From Lingula anatina (Eukaryota > Brachiopoda > Lingulata > Lingulida > Lingulidae): a stretch of DNA of 64,000 nt. The stretch is taken from positions 1,638,360 to 1,702,359 of the forward strand of contig NW_019775635.1 in assembly GCF_001039355.2 (NCBI RefSeq). The letters run 5' to 3'. Position 1 is the first letter of the stretch, and each line of letters opens with the position of its first letter. Below, in pieces: positions 26,101 to 40,000 of the stretch. A program made the translations under genes and the position numbers. A model generated the notes under the pieces. That model was not told the origin of the DNA. It worked only from the letters and a program-made list of their open reading frames with translations, and did not search any database.

Positions 26101-29100
26101 TGATTGACAGATCTAAGGAGGGCAGGTTGGAACTCCCACCCACCGTAGTACAAATCCTAGTACTAATTGTGCTGACTCATCACCATGGCAGAGGTGTGAA
26201 AGACTTCTTGGAAGGTTAAACTGTCACCAGTTGGATTCAAACTTCAGCTCTTTTAAAATATGTGGTTTAATTTTTTTATTGGACTTTTTTCATGCATGTG
26301 CAAGTCACCATCCTGCAGTTATAGTTGCCTGATATCCTTGTAAGCTAAATACGTCTTGAAAGAAAATCCATTGTATAAGTATTCCTTGCTTACAAGTCAG
26401 ATGCCCTAGACTGTGGATACAAGAGACTCCTGAACAGATGTTGCATTATGGCAAACCATAAAACAGTTTTATTGAGATTTGCCTAGAAATGATCTGTAAA
26501 AATTAAATGGCAGGATATACCTTTGCTCCTGTTTCATACAAATTTATCCTAGAGATAAGATGGCAAACTCTTCAGCATAAGATAATTCAAAACTCTAGTC
26601 TTAGAATCAGTTAAGTATACAAAACAGTTTTGTGTCATTTATTTTGATGGATAGACACTGTGTGTCTTGTTTGTATATTGACTGATTCATTAGGAATATT
26701 ACAGTCAATAATACTGAGATAAGACATTAAATACACCTTGTTTTAACATCTGTGGCAGAATATAAAATATTATTCTTGATGTGCATGCAATGACGGTCCA
26801 CCATAGAGGTTACTACAGGGCACCTGCCAGGCCTCTTCTGATTATATATAGAAGTTAAGGGGATCGGAGGGAAGGGCTGTAACACGAGGACCTGAGCTGT
26901 GCTGGCCTTTGGCAAATTCTGACTTGATTTTCACATGTTTAACAGGGAACCTCCTATAATTTAATGATAAATATCTATGCAATATGTGTCTGTTGATAAT
27001 TCATATTTATTTTGTTGTAAAAAACACCGAATTTATCTAATGGGTCATAAAATCATTGTAATATTATACGATTTTTGGTATTGTGTAATTATTGTTTCTT
27101 TCTTGGTCAGTTTTTGTGTACTTTCTTACTGACTACAGACACTCAAAAACTGAAAATGGTGATTCCAAATATGTTTTTCTGTTAAAGTAAAACTTTCATT
27201 CTAAGTTTGAAGTTTGATACGTTTCAAATTTTACTGCTCCTTTGAATTGGGTAGAATCTTTGATCCTCTCCATGTTTAGATGTTATTAGCTAGAAGTCTG
27301 TGTATCCGTGCTTTAATTGAACTAGTATAATTCCCAGCTCAGTCAGTCCATATAATATCATATCATTCAGAATATGGAAGGCAATATTAATATTCTTTAT
27401 ATGTATCACAGTATCTGCTATATTTATTGGATACAAGGTTGTGCAGCATGATGGGATACTTACAGAGAGAACCACGGGTCTCGTGTATCAAAGTGCTTTG
27501 GTCTCAGTACGCAATCCACACAGTTTCATTTCTGTAGATAAAGTTTGATCCATGCTAACTCATTGTCTACAATTTATATAGGTTGATAAGAATCCACCAT
27601 TTTGAAGTTTCTAGTAGTAATAGTAGGCAGAGGCACTTAAGACCTCTCAGAACAGCTTAAATTATCTAATTGAAGATAAGATTACATTGAATGCAATGAC
27701 GCTTACATATTGGCAGCTAAATTTAAGCCCAAATTCTTGCTAATGTGGTATTTTATCATTATAAGGTAATTTCTTGGAAAAAGATAATTTGGGGGGGGGG
27801 GGGGGGGGGTTAGCATTAAAAACAATAAGAAATGTATTATTGTACATATCAACACCAATAGTTATGTCATTGGTAAGGTCTGTACTGGAAGTGTTTTGGT
27901 TATTTTAAGGCAAGGTTGTGTCTTACCATTGTATAGTGTCTGATTTTATTGAAAATGAGAAGAAATCTCGTATAACCTAGAGATGAACATAGTGTTAAGT
28001 TTGTAGTTAATTGTCAATGCCCGTTCATAAGTTTGATTATTTCACACACATCTGCTAATTCGTTTTCCTTGTGTAAAGGTTAGACTTCAGAAATTAAGGC
28101 AAAAATATACAAGGCCAGTCCAAATTAATAAATTGGTTATCTTGCAGATACTCTCTGAAAAAAAAGAGTTTCCAGGTGCTTTGAATTTTCTCACTTGAAA
28201 AACCAATGCCAAATGCATATTTCCATTTGAAAAAAAAAAAGATTTCTTACAAATAATGGTTGGTCATTTTCATTAACCAATTGACAAGTGACAATTTTGT
28301 CTAGGCTAACTAGCATTTTTATGGGAGTAATTTCTTCATTTATTTTCCTTTTTTAGGAGAGGTACTTCAGAGAACATTACAATAGTTTTTTTTTTTTTTT
28401 TGTAAAATTATTCATAGCCATTGTTCATCCACCAAGTTGAGATTAACCAATTTACTTCCATGTGGAAAATAACATGGCATTCAGGTACAACCAACACTGG
28501 GCTTGTTGGAAAATTAGTCATTATCTCAGTGATCCAGTTTTGTCTCGACTGTAATATTTATTCCATGCTGCTTAGTTACATACATTGTATATGCTGCATG
28601 CTAAAAATAGAGCATTTTTTCTGATTCTAAACTAAATTTTTGAACAATTTTAAAGTAAAGAATACATGTCCTTCAGGAGGCCAGGTTATTAGTTTTCACT
28701 GTAAAAGCTACCAATGGAATGCTTTAAAACTGATTTTACAGTGTCATTGTAAAAGATAAGATCTAGGTTCATTTGTATGTTATAATTAATTCTATCCAAA
28801 AGAACATTTTCACAGTTTGTATAAAATGTGAATAGGAATACTGGTATGTAATTTTTTTTTAAACACACAAATCCATTTTTGCTCACCATAACTTGAAATG
28901 TACTGTCAAGTTATTTAGAGCTATAATTTTGTTATGTTGATTATGACTTTTATATCAATTTAATTCAACTACATGTACAGTAGATATGGCTTTGGTTAAA
29001 ACTTTGTTCAATTCAGCATCTTTTAACTGTAGATGGTGTCCTTTGTAGTCTAACAAGTGCAGAGTTCATAATTCTATAAAATCTTGGATGTTTTAGTTAA

Positions 29101-29875
29101 ATAGATGATGAATACTGTTGTTGATAAGTGATTATCAACCATATGTTAATGTTTATGGTTATATATTTTGATAATTACATGGAAAATATTAAAATTGAAA
29201 ATAAAGAATGTCTAAATGGTCATCACATGACTATTTCTTGTGCTGCATTATCAAAGGCATACTATCTGCACTAGAAAACGCCCCAAAGTCATATTTGATT
29301 GAAGACATATATATGGTGGGCAAAGGTTCAGAAGTCAATTATTTAACTAATGTTATAAAATGTCGAGTCCAAGTACAGGGACAGGTGCTGCAATGATTCG
29401 TGAGTGGGAGAATATTTGTTTTTGTTTGTTTTTTCATGAAACATCACGGATGCAGTAAAATACCACAAAGCATATACAGTGCTTTAACGTTTTGATATAT
29501 CAACCCAAAAATGCAAAACAATAATTATCACAATAATAATTATAATACCCCTCCCCCCAGTAAAGATTAATTAAAACAAACGATAATTGTTTAGATCTAC
29601 AGTAATTCACAAACAAAAATGAAAAATTACGGATCAGTTTAGTAGTACTACTCGAAAGTTACATGATTTAGCCACTCACTTAAGCGAGTTCAAGGCATCT
29701 TATCCCCCGCCCCCTTTTCAAGGCATAATAACCTCGTTATCTCATTCTGAAGCTGCTTTGAAATATTAGTTGAAGTCGAGGCTGTGGGTGGAGTTGGTCG
29801 TGTTAAGGTCAAGGTTGCTATACCTGCAGCGTGAAGTTGACACCTGTCACTGAAACTGCTGCTGCTGCTGTAGTC
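26101..29875. other. SNX8 3' untranslated/intergenic region before GDPGP1
   Basis: No further coding exon is supported. Candidate plus-strand AATAAA signals for SNX8 are at 28127-28132 and 29200-29205, so the 3' untranslated region could be 2-3 kb long. A poly-G run lies near 27791-27810 and poly-T/poly-A runs near 28230 and 28387. The short open frames in this stretch have no recognisable protein features. Confidence 0.5.
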
Positions 29876-32800
29876 ATGGCAAATACAGTGTTCCAGTATT
29901 CCTCGGATGAATTTACGCTATGTACTCCGCCATGGGATGATAAGAAGCAATGGAATTTGAGTAAGGTAAAAAATTAAGAATCATGAACGCTAGTTCATAC
30001 ACACTTGTACATGTACTGTAGATAACCGATGTTAGATTACACTCAAGTTCACAATTATACTTACACATTGTCCTAAACTCGGTCACCGCCACATACGATC
30101 ATGGTTGTGTTTACATTCGTTAATGGGTTATTGACGTACGTGTGTACTGTTGATATTATGTAACCATGGTTTTATGATTGGGAGAAGAAGTGGCAAAGAA
30201 CACAAATTTCGGTGGGTAGCTAGTATCTTTGATGCATACCAGTACATGTATAATATCATACTTCCATTGCCATATTTGGAATCTATATATAGTACTACAG
30301 ACTGTATATAATTAACTATGACAATTAAATATACTAGTACACAGTATTATTGTACAATGTCAGAAATATTCATACTATTATCTAACCAATGACTCAACTG
30401 GCCAAAGATATTACAGATAGAGACAGTGGACGATTTAATACTATATCATTTTTCAGTTTGATCAAATGCTCCAGAGTAAGTGGACCCAAGCTATGGAAGG
30501 GGGACATTTCCGTTACACTTTGGACCATGTTGTCACCCGTGTCATTCCAGGCAAGAGACATTATGTGTCCCAGGTAATTTTCTTTACATCGGCCATTTAT
30601 CCTCTATAACAACCCCTTCCCCCCCCCCCCAGCCAGCACCCACCACCACCACCCTACCTGCCCCACCAACTGCCTAAAAAAGCTTTTCATCACTTTATGT
30701 CAGTTGAAGATATTTTTAATTTCCTGGGGAGCAGATGGTATCGTTATCATTCAGTTGACATATCTTCACCTATCTGCAGATCTCACTTTCTTCTTACACA
30801 CATGAAAGCATATCACCTCCTAGCTGCTGGAGGAGGCTTGTTGTTCTGTTAATCTGATTGCATTCAATGGAATCCCTGCAGAGTTGGATCTACCTGGTAC
30901 AATAGTTTTATTGGGAATGTACCCTTAAAGAGTTGACTGTACCTATGTGAACCTATGTGAACCTATGGGCGTATTCCCAGACATTTAGATCGCTCTATCC
31001 CCGTGGGGAGTCTCACTAGATTACTGTCAGATAATCCGGCTTAAATGTCTGTCCCGCCTACTACAAGCTGTAAGGGGGTAATTAACTTTAGTGCCCACTC
31101 GGCTGACAGCTATTTAGCGTGAACCCCCAGGGAGTTAGGTCGATCTAGTTTGGATCGATCTAATCTCTGGGAATGGGGTCTATGTGAACCTATGTCATTA
31201 CTGTTTCAGTTGAATGTGAAGCGTGGAGTTGAGAGAAGAAAACCACAGGTGATTGACAGCGTTAATCAGCAGTTTAATCCTGATATCTTCAACTTCACCA
31301 AGATCAAACCATCAGAGGTCCTCTTTGAGTTGTGTCCCACACACTGGGGTCAGAGGTCAAACGGGGTCAAGGACGTGATAAGTAATGGGGCCAAAGAGGA
31401 TGAGGAGGTAAGTTTTCATGTACAGACACTGTTTAAATACCTTATGGATATACCTGTTATCTGATCTTGTCTGTCCATGTTTCATTTCATTTATTTATTA
31501 CCTTGGTCTCTTGAGGACCATCAGTCTAGTACTGGTACAAATGTTACAACGACTATAGTTACAACAACTGTAGGGTTATTACAAAGAATAATTATAATAG
31601 TAATAATCGCAATCATAATCATCATAACAATAATAATAGTACCTGTAGTAAATTAAATACATGAGTACTTAAATAAATAAAATACTTAAATAAATCAAAT
31701 TGCTGTTGCTATTCGCCAAACTATTTCACTTTATAACTAGCATACTAGTAGTACCTTTTTTTTGTTTCATTTTAGTCTCCCTATTGGGTAATGATATAAT
31801 ATCTTTTAATTGTCTTATATTTTAGCAAGCGAGAGAACGTAACCTTGTGATCATCAACATCAGCCCATTAGAATTTTGTAATGCGCTTTTGGTGCCAGAT
31901 GTTGATGGCTGCACAAATCAGGTAAGTTATATAATGTCTGTTGGGAAAGATTTACAATGTGTAAGCTAGATTTATAATTTAGATAACAGCTTTAGAGGAG
32001 CTGAGACTGTTAATGCAAAACCAATACCACAAGATTAGAAGACCACAGTGATGAAAGACATTTAAAGGCCAGATTTATGTTGTTATTTCTGTTCTCTTCT
32101 GCAGGTTATCACACCAAAGTTGTTACGACTTGCAATAGAAATGATGCTGCTGAGTTCTCACCCGTAAGTTTTGCCATAATTCATTTGAATTATTGATAGT
32201 AAAACCAAATAAGTCACTTTTTATGTATCGTAAAAAGTTTCATAGTATCATTTTATTTATTTGGTAGAAAACATATTTTCCACTTTTAATAAATAAATAA
32301 ATAAAACTTAAATATGACTTAATATCCAATTTTTATAAATAATTAAATAAAACTTAAATATGACTTAATATGAATATTTTATCATTTCAGTGGTTTCAGA
32401 ATTGGGTTTAACAGTCTGTGTGCGTATGCCTCAGTAAATCACCAGCATGTGCATGCATACTACTGTAACTACGAGTTCTATATAGAGCACGCTGTGAGTA
32501 CACCACCACCATATTAATTATACAGGTAGTAGGGAGCTTAGCAATTTCTGGGAATATCTGATACACAGTCTTAAAAGAAAATGAGCTGAGGTGGATAAGG
32601 AGCTTGACAACATATTGTCCTTTAAAAGGGCCAAATGACTGTATTTTGGGGGAGGACTTTTTCTGCTGGATGTATGTTTAGGGTCAAAACCAGTAGCTAG
32701 GTGACAAATGCCTTTATAGTGTTGTGTTAAATTTTGTCCATAGTGCCATGCACTGTACGTGTTAGTGCTAGAATGACCCTTTGAATTATTGTCCTGCTAT

Positions 32801-35622
32801 CTTTTCCAGAAAGTAAAAGAAGTGCATGATGGGATGTATGAGCTAGTTGACACTCCTGCTAGAGGCTTTGCTTTTCAGCTAGATGAGCTTCCTATGGAGA
32901 CTTTGATAAGGTATCTTGAAAAGGAAAATAAATAAGAAAGACAAGCATAAAGATTATGATACATGTACTGTAGTAGGTGTATATGTAGGTGTATACAGGT
33001 ACTTCATGTAAAACTAAAGTTCTTTATTAACATTGAATTGTGAGACATCTCAGACAAGATATGAATTTGTTAAAGGTCCTCTTAATGACCATAGCTGACA
33101 GCCAAAAGAAAATAAGGTCAATTCAGGAATGAATATGTACATCTGTGTACAAAGTGAACAGTGAACACACTTTTAGTCCTAAATACTTGCAACAGGAGAG
33201 AAGTGAAATATTAGAGACAATTAATTTTACAATAGTCTTTTTTTTGTTGGCGAATGTACATCTTGGACAAAATGTATTAAAGTATTCTTTTTATTGTTTT
33301 GATCAGTTTAGAAAGAAAATGTTTGAGAAAACATGACATTTCTTCCTTTCCTTTCAGGAGAATATATGAAATAACAGAATATTTCCAAAGACAGAATATT
33401 GCCCATAATCTAATGTTGGTGAGAGGACCAAGATTTGGGGAGGACAGGACCAGTAAAAACAGAACCATCCGGTTAAACCTATGGCCAAGGAGACCAGTTT
33501 ATGGTATAAAACACCTTTACAGTCTTTATTTTTGATGAACATATTTAACTCCAATGTTTTTTTTTTCAAGTTTGATTGTAAAAAATTTAATTCTTGTTCA
33601 ATATAATATTTATGCCTTTTCAAAGTCAGGAATCTAGATTTGAATTTTTAATTTTATTTTTAGATGTTTAGTATTTATGATAATTTCAGCTCATCTTGTA
33701 TACGAGGGCATCTTCAGTCGTGCTGCCACTGATGAGCTAGGTATACATGTGTAGGGGCTCTGTGGTGTTGGTGTGTAAAGAGAGAGAAGTGGTGGAAGTG
33801 CTAAATAGTTGTTAATTGTTTCTGGACCAAGTTTTATTTTCCCTCTCATTCTTTAGTTGAAGCTGGTTTACTGAAATTACTTTAAATAGAATCACTAGTG
33901 AAAACAGTGTGAATCAGTTCAAAAAGAAAGGGAGAAAATGTATTAATTTGAAAAGCTGGCATAAACACTTGCAGTTTTTCTTATTTTCGTTAGACTGGGT
34001 ATTTTCTATTTCCTTTAAAAGGAAAAAATGCTGGTAACCATGGAGACAGCTTATAGTATTTTGATTAGATTATAAAAATTGTTGTTATGGATAGCAATTT
34101 TGCTTACATGTTACATGTATGTTAGAACACACGCACGCTAACTTCAGGATTTATCTGAATCAATCTATTCTATCTTTTTGGGGGATTTGGTGGCATTTTT
34201 TTCTTTATATTGTACTAAGCAATATATGGTGTACATTTTGTTTTTTTACAGTTTTATTTTTCAGGAACTAGTTCATAGTAATGTTAGGTATCCCAACCAT
34301 CTTTGTGTACGATATTTCCATATTAAAATACTAAGCTGTCTGTCTTCAAGGTCACTTTGGAAACTACGTAATTCACCCATTTTAGCCATAAAACTGAAAC
34401 ACATGGAAATCATGACTTTTTTGGGGAATATGATTTGGAATATCTAAATATGTAAACAAATATCTATCTGTATTTTGAGTTGATTGTCAGTTTGTATTTT
34501 TGCAGAAAACAGTTTTTACTGTTGTTTATATGGTCATGTGACATTGGACTGATGTCTTGCTAAGCTTCAGGATTCTCTCCGTTTATAATTAAGGTATTGT
34601 TCAGTCACAGAGCTGAACTAATATGGAATATGGATGCAAAAATTTTGTCTTTTAAGACAATAAAATACATCAAAAGAGTTCCAAATCACCTCAGCTAGTA
34701 ATACTTGTGGGTACTTCATTTTCTAGGTGCCAAAAATGAAGACATATTCAATATAGCTGTTGCAGAGCTTGGTGGACACCTGCCAATTAAAGGTAACTGA
34801 TTGTTCCCGTATTTCTGCCGAGTTTTTCATTTACATTATTATATGATTATGTCAGCTTTGGAAGGATAACATTTTTAATGTTTTTATTACATTACAAAGA
34901 TCTGATATCACAGGCTATAGATGCTTGCTTATGAGTGATGTTCAAAAACCATTGAAAACTTTCTGGTTTTCACTTTGAAACACTTAAACTGCTGAGAAGT
35001 ATTGAAAGTAAATTGATCTAAAAAGGAATTCCAGGTTTTCACTGCCATTTCTAAAATGGAGGCACTGTTAAACCAAAGGAGTGGAAATTGTTATAGTTCA
35101 CTTATCCCCCTTGATACCGTGAGTACAGTACCCTCTACCAGGGTGACAGGTTGATTTTTTACAAGATATTCACAGATAATGTCTCTGGCTAAATGTGGTC
35201 AATCTTTTAACTGTGGATGGTGGAAAATGTGCCTGTAATATCTGCCGCCCTGGTAGAAGGTATGAGTGCAGAGTGATTGAGATATTTTCATGGCCTTTGA
35301 TAGACAATGATGCGTGTTAGCTTCAGTGTTGATTTTATTTTTATTTTAATAAAACACATTTATAGAAGTGGTTCCAAAAGCAGTTTTTTCCTTGTGCAGG
35401 ACAAGTGATCTTGGATTAAGATACTTTCAGTTGATGGTAAATTATATTTTTTGTCAAAATTGATTATTTTAGACAGTAATTTTCCTCATTTCAGTGACAA
35501 AAGGATTTGAAAATATAACTGAAGAGGAAATAGATGGCAACCTGCAGGAGGCCTCTCTGTCACAGGAACAGTTTGAAGAGATCAAATGTGCTCTTATCAA
35601 TCTAGAAACACAACAAACCTGA
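29876..35622 (+). CDS. GDPGP1: GDPGP1 orthologue: GDP-D-glucose phosphorylase
   Basis: Catalyses phosphorolysis of GDP-glucose to GDP and glucose-1-phosphate; it is thought to clear GDP-glucose formed by mistake. Exons: 29876-29965, 30457-30573, 31210-31407, 31826-31921, 32105-32163, 32391-32493, 32810-32910, 33358-33503, 34727-34792, 35495-35622, ending TGA. The phases close to 367 residues, near the usual length of about 385. Recognisable segments: the FDQMLQSKWTQAMEGGHFRY start, QFNPDIFNFTKI, an NLVIINISPLEFC strand, GFNSLCAYASVNHQHVHAYY with the HIT-like His-x-His-x motif of the catalytic site, and TPARGFAFQL. The cytosolic prediction is from absence of signal or membrane segments. A family A MITE sits in intron 2. 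AATAAA at 36230-36235 is a candidate poly(A) signal. Confidence 0.93.
30818..30930. mobile_element. diverged fragment of family B MITE in GDPGP1 intron 2
   Basis: Shares short blocks with the right half of the family B element (GAGTTGGA, ACCTGGTACAATA, GGGAATGTACCCTTA). It is shortened and diverged; ends are approximate. Confidence 0.4.
30967..31180. mobile_element. MITE-like element, family A, in GDPGP1 intron 2
   Basis: This 214-bp element begins GGGCGTATTCCCAGAC and ends TCTCTGGGAATGGGGTC. A TAT occurs on both sides and the flanking CTATGTGAACC repeat is interrupted by it, supporting insertion into a pre-existing short tandem repeat. It ends 29 bases before GDPGP1 exon 3, so its right end adjoins the splice acceptor region. 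Confidence 0.75.
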
Positions 35623-37061
35623 ATATTTAAGCCAAAAATAACATAACTATATACATTATAAATATTTTTTTCCAAAAGATTTATGTATATGTTTTTATTT
35701 ATTATTAATATATAACCCTTTTATTTTCTTAAATACGGGCAGTAATCTCATGTTCCATTTTACTTATTTAATCTAAATAGATATATAAGTTACTAGTCAT
35801 GAGTTACTGTCTTAACTTTGGGTATTAAATTGTTAATGGGTGTCAGTGCAGATCAGGGTGATAGTAGTATGTGTTATACTGTACCAGTATATAATATTAA
35901 TGTTATCAGGGAAAGATGTGATCTATACTAAAGACTAAAGCTTTAAGGATATCAGTGACTGTGAACTAAGCCCATAGTTTTGGGTAATGTACCTGTGATA
36001 TTGATGTAGAGCAACAAAACTAGAGATTTGAAGGACCAATCCTCCTTTTAGAGGATTTCTGCCTTTCTGTAATTTAGAAAATTAGAGTGATGCTGATTTT
36101 GTAGAAAAAAGTTCAGACAATTTGTTCAGAGGCATTTTCCTCCTTATTTAGCATTCCAAGATCTACACTTGATCAGTCTAAATGTTCTTTCTTTAACAAG
36201 ACCATTTAAAAACTGTTTACTAATAATGGAATAAAGTGCTACTGTAGTAACCATGAAAATTTTGGCTTGGTGTGAGTGTTTGAAGAACACTAGTATAAGC
36301 CAGTATTATAAGTATTGCTCTGTTGTTGATTACAGAAACGATCAACGTGCAATCAAGACAATAATTATCAGCATTTACTCCCGACATAGTCTAATTTAAA
36401 CAATTTATGTTACTATAGCCTGGGAATCTTGGTCACTGCTCCTTTATATAAACAACCCTTCCCCCCCTTTTTTCTTGAAAAAAAAAAAAAGGAGTAAAAT
36501 TAGTTTTCTCATGCATGTATGTAGGATATGCCATGGTGTTTAAGGGAAATAACCTCAATTTTTTTCTGACCACTTGATAATCAAGTCAGAGAATAAAACT
36601 ACCAATTATAATATTTATTTACACTTTTTGAGTTCAACAATTTTTTCAAGCTGTTCAGTTTGACTGCACAGTAAATATGACTTGTATTCTTAAAGCAACA
36701 CTAACTCTGAAATAGTTTGAAATAAAAACTAGACTAACAGAAAGCTTTGTTTACATACATTAAACACTTTCAAATCTTATTTGTTTAAAATTCAAAATGA
36801 ATGTAATGTTCTTAAAATATGCAACAAGGTAATGAAGAGTTATTATCTGATAGTTTTTTCTCTAAATAAATGCATTGTGATTATTGAAAAGAAAATTAGT
36901 GTTCTTTGGAATATTTTTGCAACTGTTATGACGAAGAAAAGTTTTCAAAAAGTGATTGAAAGTGATCTTTTTCAAAGATTCTGGATTACGTTTAAATTAC
37001 AGATGTAAATGAGATTACATCCAGTGTGGAAGTCCAACAATTTTGCTTAGAAAAGAGGCTT
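35623..37061. other. intergenic region between convergent GDPGP1 and UBR7
   Basis: The two genes end tail-to-tail 1.4 kb apart. A plus AATAAA at 36230-36235 fits GDPGP1. A minus-strand AATAAA (TTTATT at 36614-36619) fits UBR7. Otherwise AT-rich with a poly-A run near 36479-36490; no coding exon seen. Confidence 0.6.
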
Positions 37062-40000
37062 TCATTTGCAGTGGAACTGGGGAGGTCCCTCCACACGCTG
37101 CCGCTTCTTCTTTTGAAGTTCTGTGAAAAATTCTCTTATGTCTTCTTCACGCACCACCTGAAATAGCAAATCAATTTACATGACATCTTTAAAAGATGAT
37201 GAATATCAAGAAATTACCTGAAAGGAAAAGATGATGTGCATCAAGGAATTGCATGATCCAGGAAATAATGTGAAGTTCAAGTCATATGACAGGCAAAGAA
37301 TTAATGGAATCAATGGAAAATTTCTTACAAATACAGGATAAGTAAAAGAGGATCTAGAAATCCATATCTTTAAACAGAATAAGTGCAGTTAAAAAATAAA
37401 CCTCATTAAGACCCACTTCAGTGCTGCCTTATGGTCAAGCAGGAATTCAGCCATATCATATTTTCTTACCTTTCCATTATCTGCAAATTTCTTTAAGTAA
37501 TCTGTCAGCTCTTCCTTCATGTCATTGTATCCTAGAAAATAAAATATTATAAACCTTATGTATCTATAATCATTTATGAAAATGATCATCACTGTGTCCC
37601 ACTATTTATGATCATATGGACAAATTCCTGCAAATCTTCATCTTTAATAAATTACCATACTGAAGTTGTAAAACAAAACAAAGAAACTAATACCCCTCCC
37701 TTCCCCCCTCTTTTCCACCAGTTCAGTTACCTCTTAGGACCTCCACTTGCTGTATTCTACCCATACTGGACAGTACATTCAAGCCACGGTCATACTGGGA
37801 CTGCCCGGGCTCCTTCCCGCGCCCCCTTTCTTCATATGCATGTACAGTGTCTCCTTCATCTGGGAGAAATGGCACTTGTTTTTCTTCATACAGTTTCTGA
37901 AAGTAATAACATAAATGGTCTCAGATCATAGAAAATCTTTATCCTAAGTGACAATTTAACTGCAACATAGAACTTTTTATTGTCTTTAATTAAAAAGTGT
38001 ACCAAAGTATATTTTACAGCTGATTTTCAGTTTAAGACAGAAAGCTCATATTACGTTAAATAGGTTCTGAAATTCTACACAAATACAAAAAAAAAAAAAA
38101 ACTTATTTTTACAACTCATCTGAAAATGTCCAACCTTATGTTTATGTTAATAATAAGTGGACTAATACAAGCAGAATTTGGGACAAAATTAGTGAAAATT
38201 TCAAGTTTTCAGAAATGAGCCCGGGCCTTCGGAAAAATCTGATAACATTTATTGTGGTGATAAATCTAGAAACTTTCTCAGGAACTACCGGAAGTCTTAC
38301 AACTGAATTAAAAATCACGAAAACCCAAAATTCCATAGAAAAAGCTCAAGCCCTAGCCTTCCATTCTGAATATAAATCATAATGGATCCAAACTGGTGAA
38401 ACAACCACTGTTGCCGACTCCTTTGTTTTTGGCTGTTTTAGCAGTAGAAATGTGATAAGTGAGAACTCACTGTGCAATCATTACAAAGACACAGTTTGGC
38501 CCTCCAACCATTTGGCCAGTAGGTGGCACCAGAGGCAGTGCGCGGAATGTCTCTTTGTTGCAACTCCTGGAGTTTACACGAAGGAGAAGAAGACTCAGAC
38601 AGGTTGGCTGAACACTGCCCATTTTTCTGTTCAATTTTAGCTTCGACATTTGTGTGTTCTTGTGAAAGTGGCTTTAAAGCTTCAACTGTCTGGTTTTCTG
38701 ACTCTTTTCTCTCAGCTGTCTGACTTCCTGACCCTGTGGCATCAGTTTTATGGTATTCTGATTTGGTTCCAATAGTGTCAGCATCTGTGCTGCCAGCTTG
38801 AACTGTCTCCACATCTACACCAACTGATGTGTCAGCTTTCTCAATCTGTGTGACTTCTGAAATAGTGAAAAATATTTAAATGAACAACTAAATATGCACA
38901 AATACTGTTATCAATATTAATCCATGATCAGCCATGTTCTACTGAAGTTAAATACCTACTCTTCATCAAATCTTCATATCGAATTGTTCAGAAATGAAAC
39001 TACAATATTTGCTTTCCCAAGCACTGGTGCCTTACCAACACTATGTACAGCATATGGCCACAAGAAGTCACATTTCTTCATACATCCATCACAAATCATC
39101 TCCATGAAATCCTGATTCTGAGGCAGAGAAGTGCCCAGGTGCTGAAAATGGAGACAACATACTTAAATGAGAGAGGCTGGAGGGGGGCAGGAGCATATTA
39201 TGTGAGGTATACAAGGTGACCTTGTGATTTTAAAGATAACCAAGATGTAACCAGTCTGAATAAATGAATGACCACAAATTTGTGTGATTTGATAAGTACT
39301 TGACAGGTTATTCCACTACAGAGAAAATGAGAATGACTTACTCTTCCATGATACCAGTCCTCACAGATGACACACTGAATCATCTCATCCTCTACCTGAA
39401 ACACAGCAAGAAACCTTATTTCTGTTAATATAATACAGCACAAGCTGAACTGATATTATAGATGTTAAGACTTCAAGATATAAGTTCAATACGCAGTGTT
39501 ATAATGCCCTTTACCACTATCAGTTATCATAAGTACAAATTTTCTTATAAATCATTCTTCTCATACCAAGCAGAGTACACAAAACACTGGTCAATTACTG
39601 TAATGAGTTACAAGTATGTCTTATGATATTTCCCAAAATAATACCCTGAATCCTGATAAGCACACATGGGATAAATACGTAAAACGCCTGTTATACTGTT
39701 TTATGTCATAAGAGTGATGACTACAATAATCTTGTTACTGGAAGTAAAACTCCCCAAAATGCGAGGAAGTAAAACTCCCAAAATATATGTGAGGATATAT
39801 AAGATTTAATGAAATTGTTCTCAAATATATGTTAGCCTAGCAATTCTCAAAGTGGACCAGTCCAGTTCAGTGTACCACTAAAAGTGCCTCAAACACTCAC
39901 ACTGTCCTCTACATCAGGGTAAGGTCTGGAACAGGTACAGTACACCCCTCTGAAGTTCTGGTTGTACGTATTGCCTGGGTTGACACTCTCTTTGTTCTGT

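Noticed and set aside
30480-30677. Proline-rich frame PPPQPAPTTTTLPAPPTA
   Set aside because: Wrong frame of GDPGP1 exon 2 running into a C-rich intron; the phase-consistent exon ends at 30573.
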